A stretch of 64,000 bases of DNA from Pseudocercospora fijiensis CIRAD86 (lineage: Eukaryota > Ascomycota > Dothideomycetes > Mycosphaerellales > Mycosphaerellaceae): NCBI RefSeq assembly GCF_000340215.1, contig NW_006921543.1, positions 124,001 to 188,000 of the forward strand. The letters are read 5' to 3'. The notes under the pieces were generated by a model, which saw only the letters and a program-made list of their open reading frames with translations, ran no database searches and was not told the origin of the DNA. How positions within the stretch are numbered: position 1 is the stretch's first letter; every line of letters begins with the position of its first letter. Positions 21,662-33,624 of this stretch are shown here, piece by piece. The position numbers were made by a program, and so were the translations under genes.

Positions 21662-23305
21662 CTATGGCACACCAGATCTTATGCTCTTCCTTCCATTTCC
21701 GAACATATCCGCAATCTTGCTCGAGAACCTGCCGAAGCCGTGTCGTGGCTGTACCGTATGGTTCGCATCCATGGACGGTATCACGTGCATTGGTAGAATG
21801 GAACCAAGTGGATGCTCGTTGCTAGGAGGAATTGCCGATGCCGGTGCCCCAATGTCAAGTTCATCTACATCGCTAGCATCAGAGACTCGCTCGAGTGTCG
21901 GTGAGGCTTGAGCTGAGCCTGGATGCGTGCGCGCGTGCCGCCGAAGATCTTTCGGATAGAGGAAGCCTTTGCCACAGCGCCTGCATACGTATGGTCTCTC
22001 CCCGCCGTGATTCTTCTCGTGCTTCCGTCGCTCTCCGTCATGGTCAAAGGCTTTGTCACAGCCATCGATTGTGCACTTGTAGCCCCGTGGTATCATCGGT
22101 TCGCGCTTTCTCTTTTTGGACAAGCTGGTAGCGTGGTCATAGTCAGAGTCGACTTGGCTGCTAGCAGAGGTGTAGCCGAGGTCCCTCGATTGCGAGGATA
22201 TTTGAGAGTTTCTCTTGGAGGCATCATAGGACGATGTTCCAGAGTGAGAGAGTGACGGAAACTGCTGTAATTGGTCTGCTAAGTCCGTGAGGGCCTGAAG
22301 TTCATCAATAGCAGACAGACTGTGAGTTGATGGCTTGTTCTTGAGCGCTGGTGTGTACGCATTGGTAGCCCCAGCTGCTCGTGATGGTGGCCTGGACGAT
22401 GGTTGATTGGGGTTCAAACCGGAGGATATGTTGAAGGCCTGGTATAGAAGGACCGGTAGCTGGTAGAAATGGTCAAGAAGTAGATCCGGTGTCAACGCGA
22501 AATTAATTGGGAGTCTGAGAAAGCTGCACTCTAATTCACGGTCTACCGACGTGATGTTCCAGGACGGTCGATTCCTGTCCAGACCTAGAATAACGTTTGC
22601 TGCGTCAGCAGAACTGCTGAAAAGTGCGTATGCAGTTGCATAGTCGCCTCGCACGTCCATTGTTACGTTGACTGGCACAGGCAAGCCAAGCACCGAAAGA
22701 CAGGTCTGCACACACACATTTGATGAGATCCAATGAATGAGTACCAGCCTTGGATGGATAGAGCCGGACCACCACGCACCGCCGCGAGGATTCCATGAAC
22801 GAGAGAGCGAGTTGCCGTCGACGACATTTGCTGCCAATGCGCATTTTGAGACGAGGACTCTTTTGGTGCTTCCACTCCCGATGCTCATATGGCTGAGAGC
22901 CCACAGATTCGCCATAGAATGCACCTGCTTGCGCTGTCGAGAGCTCAATGGCAAAGTGAAAAGTGTAGCCTGCCGGCTTTGTCGAAAGTCTTGTAGCTCT
23001 TGTCGAAGCAGTTCGAACCACTCGTCTTGGTCATCTGCTTCTGTCCACGAGCAATCACTGTCCCGTTGTGCGTAGATGTCAGGATCAGGCGAGATTACCG
23101 CGATGCCCTGCGTGTATGAAGCATTATCCAGAGTCGAGGGAGGCATGCCGAAGCCTTCTTGACTCGACGGAAGCAATGTGTGTCCTACAAGTTCGTGGGG
23201 AGTATAGGCATTATCGAATGGCCCCTTCGCTGACAGATGCTCCGGCCAGACCAGCTCTTGCGGGCATGCTACATCGTTCAACGACACTTCGTTTGGATTG
23301 TTCAT
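21662..23305 (-). CDS. C2H2 zinc-finger transcription factor
   Basis: A single exon of 547 residues. Two consecutive C2H2 fingers near the C-terminus (about residues 411-465) read C-x4-C-x12-H-x4-H and C-x2-C-x12-H-x3-H, joined by a GGERPYVC linker close to the classic TGEKP type. A basic KKRKRE segment just before them could serve as nuclear localisation signal. The N-terminal 380 residues lack a recognised fold and include Ser-rich stretches (about 320-385). Paired C-terminal fingers after a long disordered region are common in fungal regulators, so DNA binding is well supported. The target genes are unknown. It shares a 548-bp divergent promoter with the ARM-repeat gene. Confidence 0.8.
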   Translation of the reverse strand: MNNPNEVSLNDVACPQELVWPEHLSAKGPFDNAYTPHELVGHTLLPSSQEGFGMPPSTLDNASYTQGIAVISPDPDIYAQRDSDCSWTEADDQDEWFELLRQELQDFRQSRQATLFTLPLSSRQRKQVHSMANLWALSHMSIGSGSTKRVLVSKCALAANVVDGNSLSRSWNPRGGAWWSGSIHPRLVLIHWISSNVCVQTCLSVLGLPVPVNVTMDVRGDYATAYALFSSSADAANVILGLDRNRPSWNITSVDRELECSFLRLPINFALTPDLLLDHFYQLPVLLYQAFNISSGLNPNQPSSRPPSRAAGATNAYTPALKNKPSTHSLSAIDELQALTDLADQLQQFPSLSHSGTSSYDASKRNSQISSQSRDLGYTSASSQVDSDYDHATSLSKKRKREPMIPRGYKCTIDGCDKAFDHDGERRKHEKNHGGERPYVCRRCGKGFLYPKDLRRHARTHPGSAQASPTLERVSDASDVDELDIGAPASAIPPSNEHPLGSILPMHVIPSMDANHTVQPRHGFGRFSSKIADMFGNGRKSIRSGVP

Positions 23306-23853
23306 CTCGAGGTCGGTGTTTCGTGCGTCTGGTCGCAGTCATGTCATGGGCAGACTGTGAAAATGTGGAGGTTCGGGAGGTTCGGGAGGTTTGGGGTACA
23401 AATGTCCCTACATTGATAGCTGCGACCTGGTCAGCATTGTTATTATCGATCTACTCCGCCGCCGCCCTTAGCAATGCTTGTGGAGGCGCGTGACGGCGGC
23501 CTCTCCAAGTCCCTGCAGCCGAGCGTGATCCTTCATGGTTGTTCGCATTCTCAGCAAGCATCATCACTCATTGCATTGGCTGGCGGTATCGTCGAGGCCA
23601 ATGCTTTGCTTGATATGCAGCATTGGGGCGTAGGAGGTGGAATGTTGATGCTGTGGAATAGACGCACGCCGACTTCAAGACTCAGGAGTGGAGGCCAAGG
23701 CATCGACCAGCTCCGTCCGGCTCATCAATTGGCTCAACCTTCGGCGCCGCTAATGGCAGGCCGCATCACCTCTGAGACAAACTGACTAGCATTCAACTTC
23801 ACTTGGCCTGAACGGTCCACACAACGAAGCTCTGGCTGGAAACGATCAGCGGC
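23306..23853. promoter_or_regulatory. divergent promoter, C2H2 factor / ARM-repeat protein
   Basis: A 548-bp region separates two head-to-head start codons. A short direct repeat GGAGGTTCGGGAGGTT lies at about 23,377-23,392. No TATA box or named factor site is evident. Confidence 0.5.
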
Positions 23854-25242
23854 ATGACATCTGCAGACTCGGCTGAAGACCAAGTAGCCCTGGACGTCAC
23901 GGCCCTTTCTACCCCGGACACTCCAAGGGACAAGAGACATCAAGCCATTGCAAGGCTTGCCCTGGCCAGCAGAGAGCAGCCTGCAGTGCGAGAACGCTTA
24001 GCACACTCCCTACCAGCACTCGTCGAGAATCTCAGCGATGCATCAGCACCAGATCCGACACTTCGTTGCATAGGGAATGCTTGTGCAGACAATGAAACCG
24101 CCCGAGACACGATCACGGCCATTGGCTTCTCCTGGATTACTCGCTTCCTGCTCCCACATGGCGGAGACAGTCAGATATCAGGATTCCGGGAGCTCGCCGC
24201 GCAGGTGCTATATAATATCTGCAAAGATCACGAAGCTTCACAAAAGCAATGTTATCGAGAAGGAGTGCATTGTCAGCTCCTGACATCTTGGCCATTCGAT
24301 GCCGAAGAACAAGTCCGTGACATCCTGCTTTGGATTACTGGCCACAAGGCGGAGCTGGAACCGGCACTCCAAGAGCAGTTGCCCAGCGCGGTATTGAGTG
24401 GCTTGCTCGACCAACTTCCGCAACGTGAAGATGGCGAGAATGTGGAAGCAGTGCTGATCGCTACCGAGCTTGTTCTTGTCTACTTGAGAGATCCAGTAGT
24501 CCAAGGACAGATCGCAGGTCAGCGATTAGTGGGGAGGGTGCTTGAAATCATCAAGGAACACGAAGATCCTTTTCTTGCGGCTGCAATCGAGGATAAAGAG
24601 GATGCAGACCTTTTGAAGGCGCAGAACGCGAATCTGGTATGGTGTTTGTCTGATATCTCTGCTAACCCGGAGTTTGTGAAATATTATTCTTTGGAGGATG
24701 ATATCATCTCCGCTCAGGGTACCTCTATTCTCTCCTATATCTGCCATGCTAGAGGCGACGCTTGTAGTGGATCTTATTTCATCGCATGCTGCCAGATTAT
24801 TGGTGAGTGATTCTAGCGTTAGCTTAAGACAGCGCTGATCCGTGCAAATCCAGGCAATCTACTGTGGGCGCTGCCACAGGAGAGCTACGCAAGCTGGGCT
24901 GAAGAAGGCAGCCTTCAGGGCTTCGCTTTGCACAAGTCTCTGCTTGACGTCCTCGCGTCAGCAGATCAGGAAGGTCTAAGCATTGAAGCTCTGCACTCTA
25001 TCGCAGGTGTTCTGATTCAGCTATCTCGGCCCTCTCTTCGCGCCCGAAGATTGATCGGTCAATCAGAAAATGCACTGGATGCTATGAAACATCTTTGTCG
25101 ACATGAGCATTCTGAAATTCGACAAGATTGTGTCAAATTGCTCAAAGCGCTGGGCAACGACTGTCGTGAGAACCAGAATAAGTTCGGTGACCTTGCGCAA
25201 GAGGTCATGGTGTCGCTACAGCAGCCGCCGGCTCCATCATGA
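23854..25242 (+). CDS. armadillo-repeat protein, SmgGDS/Rap1GDS1-like
   Basis: Exons 23,854-24,802 and 24,854-25,242 give 445 residues. The 51-bp intron begins GTGAGT and ends AATCCAG, and splicing restores the frame as GNLLWALP. The protein is almost entirely helical-repeat-like. Segments such as LRCIGNACADNETARD, the FRELAAQVLYNICKDHEASQ region and LVWCLSDISANPEFV are typical ARM/HEAT consensus helices with small-residue turns. The 'GNxCxDNxxxR' pattern resembles SmgGDS, a chaperone-like exchange factor for small GTPases of the Rap/Rho type. Assignment to SmgGDS rather than another ARM protein (for example ataxin-10-like) is inference. It converges with ARP6, leaving only 93 bp between stops. 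Confidence 0.65.
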
Positions 25243-25335
25243 AGAGCAATATCTGACACCAGCATGGCACCTTGCAATTATCACCAGAACCCCGTCGAGG
25301 GAGAAGCGATTCGCAAGACGTGATGTGAGCGAGCA

Positions 25336-26670
25336 TCATTTTCCAACCTTGCCAGCAAATTTCCGCCGGGTCCAGCCATCGCCATGCTCCATATACTCTG
25401 CACGGGTGACAACCATGCTCTTCAACAGATCCTCGTTCTGCGCCAGTCTGGCACCACCAAGCCAGGCATTTTTCAATGGGTCTTCGGGCGCAGCAACTCT
25501 GACCGTGAATTGATCATCGATCCTGCTCCTCAAGTCTGCTTCCAGGCGCTCAACGAACCCCGGCAATTTGCTCGTACCGCCGACGACGAGGATGTTCGCC
25601 AGGAAAGCTTGCCACAAGCCTTTTGGAATAGCCTCGAGACTCTGCAGCACAGTTCCAGCAATGCCATCCTGCTGCATGCCGATATCGCTCGGCGTGAACA
25701 AAATCTCCGGGACAGTAAACCTCTCATTACCAACCGGCAACACCATCTCGGTCTCCCCGCCGATCCCGAGCCTCCTCAACTTGGCACCTTTCGAAGGGTC
25801 ATGAGGCCTAGCGAAACCACGCTTCAACTTCTCATAATCAGGCAGCACATAATCAACCACAATACTAGCATCAATCTCCCTCGCATCCTTCTGTCCACCT
25901 TTCCAAACCCTTTCCAGCCGTGCCTGAAACTCCGTAGAATCCTTGACAACATAACAAGTATCCTCCTTAATCTCCTGACTAATCCACTCCTCACGATGCA
26001 TGTCCATCTGCCGCGACAACAAATCCTTGAGATGATTCGTCAAAGTCTTGCCCCCAATCTCCAACCTCCTACAAGCCACCTGGATCGGTCGCCCATGATA
26101 AAGCGGCGTAACACTCGTCTGCGAATGTCCCGAATCAACCACCATCAAACACTCCAACGGAGCCCCAAACTCCCTCTCATCCTTCTCCCCGAACGCACTC
26201 GGCGCATAAGCATTCAAACCCGCCCCAACCCCCCTCCACAACCCCCCAAACCCAAACTCCTCAAACACCATCTCATCCGCCATCCTCTGCAACGCCACGG
26301 GCGCATGACACTGTTCCGTAAGCAAAAAATTCGTCCCTTCAACCTCAACCTTCAAATCAGAAATCGTCTTCTCCCAAACCGCCTTCTCGCTCTCCCAATT
26401 CACGACAAAACCTTTCTCTACAGGCCTCCGAATCGCAAGTTCCCCGAAATCTCCACACGTGTCGAGGTCCGAGCCGATGTAGGTCAATTTGTCGCGTTGG
26501 GAGCGCGCGATGCAGTTGGGGATGAGATGGCAGTCTGAAAGGTTGGGGTCGGTGCCTGGGGTGCTGAGGCCGGATTTTATGGTGTGGGCGCCGTTGTCGA
26601 AGATGAGGGTTGTTTTGCCTAGACCTGATGGCGCGGGCTGCGCTGGAGCGGAGGACTTTGTTTTGGCCAT
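25336..26670 (-). CDS. ARP6: actin-related protein Arp6
   Basis: An intronless gene of 444 residues. The phosphate-1 loop reads LIFDNGAHTIKSG, and the next strand CHLIPNCIARSQRDKLTYIG is characteristic of Arp6. The phosphate-2 region is LMVVDSGHSQTSVTP, and the adenosine-loop-like segment NILVVGGTSKLPGFVERLEADL lies near residue 370. Arp6 is a nuclear subunit of the SWR1 complex, which puts histone H2A.Z into chromatin. The family is usually 400-490 residues, so this is full length. The start has a good context and no other ATG lies nearby in frame. An odd feature is the coding strand's sharp switch in G/C skew at about 26,455 (see findings). Confidence 0.85.
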   Translation of the reverse strand: MAKTKSSAPAQPAPSGLGKTTLIFDNGAHTIKSGLSTPGTDPNLSDCHLIPNCIARSQRDKLTYIGSDLDTCGDFGELAIRRPVEKGFVVNWESEKAVWEKTISDLKVEVEGTNFLLTEQCHAPVALQRMADEMVFEEFGFGGLWRGVGAGLNAYAPSAFGEKDEREFGAPLECLMVVDSGHSQTSVTPLYHGRPIQVACRRLEIGGKTLTNHLKDLLSRQMDMHREEWISQEIKEDTCYVVKDSTEFQARLERVWKGGQKDAREIDASIVVDYVLPDYEKLKRGFARPHDPSKGAKLRRLGIGGETEMVLPVGNERFTVPEILFTPSDIGMQQDGIAGTVLQSLEAIPKGLWQAFLANILVVGGTSKLPGFVERLEADLRSRIDDQFTVRVAAPEDPLKNAWLGGARLAQNEDLLKSMVVTRAEYMEHGDGWTRRKFAGKVGK

Positions 26671-27173
26671 GGTGAGGGCTGCATCTGTGTTTCGAAATGG
26701 TTGTTATTAGGTGTTTTGCTGATGGAAGTTGTGTTTGAGAGGCGAGGTGAGGCGTGAGCGGAACTTCGCCGAGGAAATGCCGAGTTGTGCCTGCTTAAAT
26801 AACACAGTCCCTTTCCTTTTGCAATCTGACAACCCAGAAATCGATGACATTGCACTATATCAGAATTGGATCAGAGATGAAGCGTTGAGTGGGAAATTAT
26901 GAAAGTCAAGAATGGACTTCGATCAGTCGAGTTGCGCAGGAATTGAATATTCAGATGATGAACTTTATAGTCGATCCATTCACGTAATATTGTAATGCTA
27001 CGACAGTCATCGATTGCTCTAGATACATACAACTTTATAGTCTTCCAGTCGCCTGGTTAATGATTTCTGTCTGTCTGTGGCTTACAAGCACATTCCGAAA
27101 ATCCCATTCATTAACGCCGCGCTCGCATATAATGATTCATAAACGCAGACAACACAGCCGGCGCCCCGCCACT
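26671..27173. other. intergenic: ARP6 promoter and FAS1 3' flank
   Basis: About 500 bp holding the ARP6 upstream region and the 3' region of FAS1. No motif or open frame is supported. Confidence 0.4.
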
Positions 27174-30100
27174 CTATGCCTGAGGAACAGCCATGCTTCC
27201 AGCACGGGGTCGCTGCAAGTTCGGCTCATCAGACTCGTACTTGTCCCAGTTGTCCAGGATATTGCCAATTCTCGGTGACTTGGTGAGGCGGTAGACATCC
27301 TCAAAGTACTCTTTGGTGAGTTCGAAGGGCTTGGCGGTGACGTTGGGAATGTATTTGCCGACCAGCTTGCTGGGGTCGATGGAAGTCTTGTGGATCTTCT
27401 TGAGCAAGAAAGATCGGAAAGGCTTGACACCTGATCGCAAGAAGGTGGAGTGGAAGGGCACATCGATACCCTTGAGTGGGATTGTGGCGAAACCGCGTTG
27501 GAGGTCGAGTGGCTTGGGCTTGGCCTCGGTCTGCTTGGCACATTCCTTGATGATTTCAACAAGATGAGCCTTGACATCCTCCATGCTCATGGTCTGCATG
27601 AGTGATTGAATGTCAATCTTCTGCTGCTTGAGGTAGTTCAAAACTCCAGTCATGGTGTCCAGGGCGCGGAGGTCACCAGCGCAGACGTATTGCTGGTTCT
27701 GCACGTTGAGGTTGACAATCTCGAGGAGCCAGTCGGTGGTCTCAGTGATGTTCTCAACAACGTACTGGAGGGCCTGCTCGTTGAAGGTCTTGCCGATACG
27801 CGATGGGTTGACAGCGCACATGCTGTAGTTTGAGCGACCAGCTTCGTCACGCTCGACAGCGACCTGCATTGTCAGACCACGGTAGAACACGACAGAGACC
27901 AAGCTCTCAATGGGCATGACCTCGGCAAGGGCAGCTAGGGCACTATACTCTCCCAAAGAGTGACCGGCGAAACTGCTGTCACGCTGCACAAGACCCTTGG
28001 AACGCATGTCCTCGAAAGAAGCCTTCTCCATGAGTGTCAAGGCGGGCTGGGTGAACTGGGTGGCGGACAGCAGACCCGTTGGTGATCGGTAGGTGTAGGA
28101 TGTGGTCTCTTCTGAGATCTCTTTGAAGATCTTCTCGGATTTGATGCTTCCGTCGGTAGCAACAGTCTCGAAAGTCATGTCCATGTAGTTCTTGCGAATC
28201 GCCTTGCCGCGAGCACCTCCGAAGTGGATAGTGAGCTCCTTCGGGTTGTTCTTGACGATGTTCGTGATAGCGAAGCCTGTAGCATGTTAGAATGACGGTC
28301 GCAATGAAGAGAACGTCTGGGAGCATCTTACCATAGTTGTCCATGAAGTGCTTGTCGGCGCGATCCCACACCTCCTTCGCGACTGGGCTGGAGTTGTACA
28401 GATCCATGCCCATTCCTTGCTCTTGCGAACCTTGACCAGTGAAGACGTAGGACGACACTGGCTGTTCGACCTCGGCTTCTGCCAGGAGAACCTTCTCTTC
28501 ATTCTCGCCGTCAGTCTTTTGAGCCTCGATCTTGATGATCTTGCGGCCAGCGACCATTCCGACGTGCTGCAGCTTGACCTCGATAGTGTCGTCTGGCAGA
28601 ACCATGCCGACAAGAGAGGCGTGGAAGCTTCGGACACGACCGACGTTATTCTCAGCGGCCCATGTCTCCACGAGTGAGCGGACAGCAGCGCTGGAGTACA
28701 TGCCGTGAGTGATGGTGCCCGGAAGGCCGGCATACTGTGAGAAGACACGAGAAACGTGGATCGGGTTGTAATCACCCGAGACACGAGCGTAGGTCTCGTT
28801 GGATGATGGTGCCTTCAGAACCAGAGGCGTCTTGCCACTCAATGGAATAGGGTTCTCAAAGTTGACAGGTTGATCGAGTGCGGAGCCGTTGCGCTCGAGG
28901 TAGTCAAGGACTGGGTTACCGTAAGAGGTTCCAGCCTCGTACTCGACGGAGGCGATGTTGATGATTTCTTTGCTGGGCAACTCGAGCTCAACAGTACCGA
29001 CGGTCTCCACGGATGAGAAGACGTTCTTGCTCTTGTAGCGCACGAGTGTTTGGAGCTTGAACACAAGCGTCTGGTCAAGGAGATCGACAACGGTGTTCTC
29101 AAGCTTGAACCACTCCTTGGACTGCAGAACTGCAACGTCTTTGGTAGAGCCAAGGTGGAGTTGTATTGGCGTCTCGTCTTTGCGCTGGAATGTGTTCTCG
29201 AAGTCGTTGTATGCGCCACGGTACAAGAACTGGCTGGTGACTTCCATCACCGGCTCGCCAGCGCGTGTGATAGTGCCCTTCACTTCGACCATTTTGCCAC
29301 TGTCTTGGTTGATGACAGCGTTGACTTCAGCGGTGGTGTCCAGAACGTCACCCTTCTTCAGTGGAGTAGCACCTGGAATCATGCGGAATCCATTTGAGAG
29401 ATGGACAAGCTTCAAGAGATCACCATCAATTTTGCGAGGGAAGATTGGCTTGGTGATGGCCTTCCAGCCAACAACAATGGCGAAATCCATAGGCGCGAAG
29501 ACTTCCTTACCCGGTCGCTCAACGAAAGCCTCACCAGTGTTGCCGACAGCGTGCACGAAGTCGGCGATGGCCTCACTGGTAACAGTGGCGCGGCCACCGT
29601 CGAATCGAGAAGTGACTGGAGTGTCGAATGGGCAGGCTTCATCACCAAACCAAATCTTGTAGTAGAACTCCTTGATGTGATCGTTGCGAGCTTCCATGAT
29701 CTCGCGAATCGGAGCGTATCCAGTCTCTGGATGGTAAGTGAAGCGAAGTGGCAGGGCAACAGGCTTGCCAGTGGCGGTGCGATCCTCAATCATTCTGAGC
29801 ACGATTTCACCCTTGCTGTCTCGAGCAACCTCAATAGTCTGCACGTACTGAGCACCGTGTGATGGCTCCTTGACACTGATGACAGTGCGCTTTGGCTCGT
29901 TGGGGTAAGCAATTTCCACGACCATGCCTGGGGTTGGTGCAAAGATTCGGCGCATCGGATTAGTCTGGTAGCGCTGACCTTGCACGAAGACATCCGCGGT
30001 GAAGAAGGCGTGTCGCCAGGTGTGTGCCTTGCCGGCAAGCAGCTGCATCCAGTTGTCGATTGGTGGGAGCGCAGTGCCAGAGACTGCAGAGAGACGGTAG

Positions 30101-33100
30101 AGTATCCGCTGCTCAGACTCGTTGACAGTCAAGCCTTCCAAGTTGATCTCTGGGCTTGCCTCGATGAGCTTGCCACCGAAGTACTCGATGCGTGGGATTC
30201 TGTTGACATCGCCGGCGTAAAGATCGCGAGTCAAGTTCTTGATGTGTCCCTCGTGAACGCCGTCAAGAATCTCCTTGATAGGCTCGTCAACCTTGGTAGA
30301 ATACTTCGCAGCCATTGGGCCTTGCAGAATCGCGACACGGCCAACATCCTGGTCCACGACCGCATCAAGATCCTCAGACTGCCACAAAGAGTCCTTCTTG
30401 AAGAAGAACTCGAAGGTGTCGTCCAAGCAAGGCACGAATGGAGTGGGCTTCTGGCCTCGGCGTTGGCAGAGGAGCAAGAAGTGTTGGCAATCCTGGGCAT
30501 TGATGAGCTGGATGTCGGACTCTGGGTAGGTCGAGACGACCCTGTCGACGGTGCTGAATGGCTCGTCAAGCTCGCTGTAGTTCTGGATGAGAGATCCTTG
30601 CCCATCCGACTCCGCAAAGCGCTCCTCAATACGGCGGATAAAGTCGCCGGTGAGTCTTGCGAGAGACTTGTCAATCCAGCGCTTTTGATGCTTGATGTAC
30701 ATCAGGTCAACCATTCGGCGCAAGACCTCGGCATATGTCATGTCCTCAAGGTCGACGCTCTCGCCAGCCTTGTTGCGGCCGAACCATGGCTTCTGGAAGT
30801 CATCATTCAATTTCTTGATGATGTATTCTCGCTGCTTCTTGAGCTCTGGGATGCGCTTGGCTTTGTCCAAGCTGAAAATCTTCTGGTCCATTTCCGCCCA
30901 GAACATGATACCGCGAGTCGCAATCTTGTGGATCGGCTCGCCCATCTCGGAGCGAACAGTGATCACACCACCAGCAGGGCCCTTGTAGGTGTTCTCCCAC
31001 TCGTGGTCTTCGAGGCCAGGGGCGTCAACGATTGCCTGCTTGGCTGCCTTCGAGGTGTGCGCCTCCTTGGCGACCATACAGCGAGATCCGAATAGGACAC
31101 CGTCGAATGGCATTGGTGGGTAGCCAAACTTCTTAGCCCACTCACCAGTCAAGTAAGGATAGGTGTCTTCGGCACCACCGAAACCAGAGCCAGCAATCAA
31201 GACGAGATTGTCACACCTCCTGATTCTGCTGTACATGGACAGAATAGGCTGGTGGAAGTCCTCGTAAGAGTGGTGACCACCTCCACGACCACCAGTCCAC
31301 TGCATCATGACCGGGAAACCTGGGTTGGCCTTGGCGATGTTGATGACCTGCTGAATGGCCTCGACTGAGCCGGGCTTGAAGCCAATGTGCTTGATGCCGA
31401 GCGTGGTGATGTACTCGTTAGCGACCTCAATAGATGGCACGCCAGCACCAATCGTCAACCCCTCGATCGGCACACCCTCAGCTCGTAGTCTGCCGATCAT
31501 GGGGATCTGCCATGCCATAGCACGAGGAGCCACGTAGATCAAGTTGACCGTGATACCACGACCAGCAGGAATGACCTTCTCAATCTTTGAAATCGCCTCA
31601 GTCATGCTCTTGTCGTTGTAGTAGCCACCACCAGCGAGCTCGATCTCGTAGCCAGCGCTCATCGTTGCTGCTACAAAATCCCATGGCACGGTGCAAGGTG
31701 TCATTCCTGCAACCATGACGGGAGGAAGACCGAGCATTCTGCTCATCTTTGTGTCCACAAATGTCTGACCTGCAGATGTCCTGACAAGCTTTGGTCCGTA
31801 CTCTTTCACCCAGTCGACAGCATACTTGACAGCGTGCTCTGCATCGCGGTCGAAGATCTCTGGCTTGTATCCGACCTCGGTGTTGGTGCCATCCATGGTT
31901 CCTGCAAGAATGACCCGGACACCAGTTCCGTCCTTGTTGCGGTTGGTGAGAACACCAAGTCCAGAAATGCCACCAGGACCGAAGTCCAGAATGTGCGTGG
32001 CATTGGGCATAACCGTGGCCTCCTCCCAGTTGACCTGATCTTGGCAGATCATGCGCACAAGCGCGCTCGTAATGTTCTCGCCATTCTGTTTGCGGATGTC
32101 GTTACCCGTGTAGGTGTCGTACACAGGTATGCCGAGCTGCGATGCTGGGATGTGAATTTCGGCGAGGTCTGTCTCGAGGTTCTTGATTGCCTCTGTGAGG
32201 TAGGGGCTGTGGAATGGTGCTGTGATGGGGAGGAAGCGGTTGGTGAAGCGGACCTTTCGCTGCGTGTGAGGGATTCGGGTCTGGTCGAGACCAGTCGGTG
32301 CCTTGATCTTGCGGAGCTGGAGATTGAGACCATAAAGGGACATTGGCGGACCTGTGATGACGAAATTCCTTGCGCTGTTGATCAAGGAGATGCCAATGTG
32401 TCGATCTTGTGGGAGATGCTCGTTGGTCTGCTTGATCAGCTTATCAACTGTCTCTCGAGGCAGATCTCGCACTGTCAACATGGGCGTAGGTGAGCCCTCG
32501 CCATTGTCGATGGAGTCTTGCAAGACATTAGGTGCCAGCGAAGTTCTGGGGTATGCTTGCTGACTGCGTGCACCAATCCAGAAAAGAATTGTGAGAGCGT
32601 TGCGCGCTTGGCTGTCGAAGGTTTCCCAATTTGACGAGGCGGCGATTGCGGTCGCTGTCACGACACCTTGCGAGTGGCCAGTACATCCGGACAAACGTTC
32701 TCGTACATGTCCCGGATGCGTGCCAAGGACTCTGCAAGTGACGACGTAGTGCGCGAGTTGTGTGAGGCCGATCAATGGGAAGCTGACAGGGGCAGAGACG
32801 AGATAATCGGTGTCTGGCTGGGCTTCCTTGTTGTCGAGCCATCGGAGAATGTCAAGACCTTTGGGGTAGCTCTTGAAAGCTCGTGGGTCCCGTGACAGGT
32901 ACTGAAGGTGCTGAGCAGCGACACTCAAGAAATCTCGGACCAGCGATGGGTAGGTGGTGTAGATTTCGCGCAGTTCGTCAAAGTACTCTTCAATGTTACC
33001 TTGACCGCCAAAGACAGCGTAAATGTAGGCATTGTCATCTGCAGCTTCTCTGAGAAGTGCGGATTCGTGGGCTCTGATGTTGCGCTTCGCTGCGGCACGA

Positions 33101-33624
33101 GCTGCGTAGTATGCTTGCACGGTCACAAGCTTCTTCTCCACAATACCTGGAAGGTTTGCAGCAATGGCATGGACTTCATTGCCACGGAGGAAAGTGCGCT
33201 CGAATTCTTGGAGGAGGAGTTTCAGGACCTCAACGAAGACTTCCGGGTCGTCGCCTTCGTCGACTTCTTTCGCAATAAAAGCGATGTAGCGTGCTACGAG
33301 CTCGGTGACGGACGACGGCTCATCATCCTGGGCAAGCTCTTCTGTGGCTTCGGGAAGCGTGTGGAGGAAGGCATCTTTGAGTTGAGTTGCGTTGAAGTGG
33401 AGGGCGGTGGGTATTAAGAAGGTGTATTCGAGTGAGCCGTGTGTGAGGGTGAGAGGTCTCGAGACGGCTTGTGATCGGGGGGTGGAAACACCGGTCTGAG
33501 AGCCTGAGCCGTACATGTTCGGTCGTCGCCTGGTGGTGGTGGCGGTGGTGGTGGCGGCGGCGGTGGGCGATTCTGCCTGATCAAACTGCACTGCTGGGGT
33601 CAGCTCCTGTGTAGGAGTGCTCAT
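27174..33624 (-). CDS. FAS1: fatty acid synthase subunit beta
   Basis: Exons 33,624-28,332 and 28,276-27,174 give 2,131 residues. The 55-bp intron (GTAAGA, CTAACATG, CTACAG) restores DNYGFAITN across the junction. Domains in order: acetyl transferase with GHSQG, active Ser near 318; enoyl reductase beginning about 660 with a glycine-rich [11 protein letters not shown] segment; MaoC hot-dog dehydratase around 1,600-1,650 ([14 protein letters not shown]); and malonyl/palmitoyl transferase from about 1,740 with GHSLGE in exon 2. It loads acetyl and malonyl units, performs the second reduction and dehydration, and releases palmitoyl-CoA within the cytosolic alpha6beta6 complex. The start ATG at 33,624 was chosen because the frame upstream has only a GTG. 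Its head-to-head partner is FAS2. Full length, with no broken active site seen. Confidence 0.95.

Noticed and set aside
25384..26538. 384-codon plus-strand frame antisense to ARP6
   Set aside because: A shadow of the conserved ARP6 gene, produced by the C-rich strand composition; no protein-like features.
29980..31095. 371-codon plus-strand frame antisense to FAS1
   Set aside because: The opposite frame is the highly conserved FAS1 enzyme region; the long antisense frame reflects codon bias.
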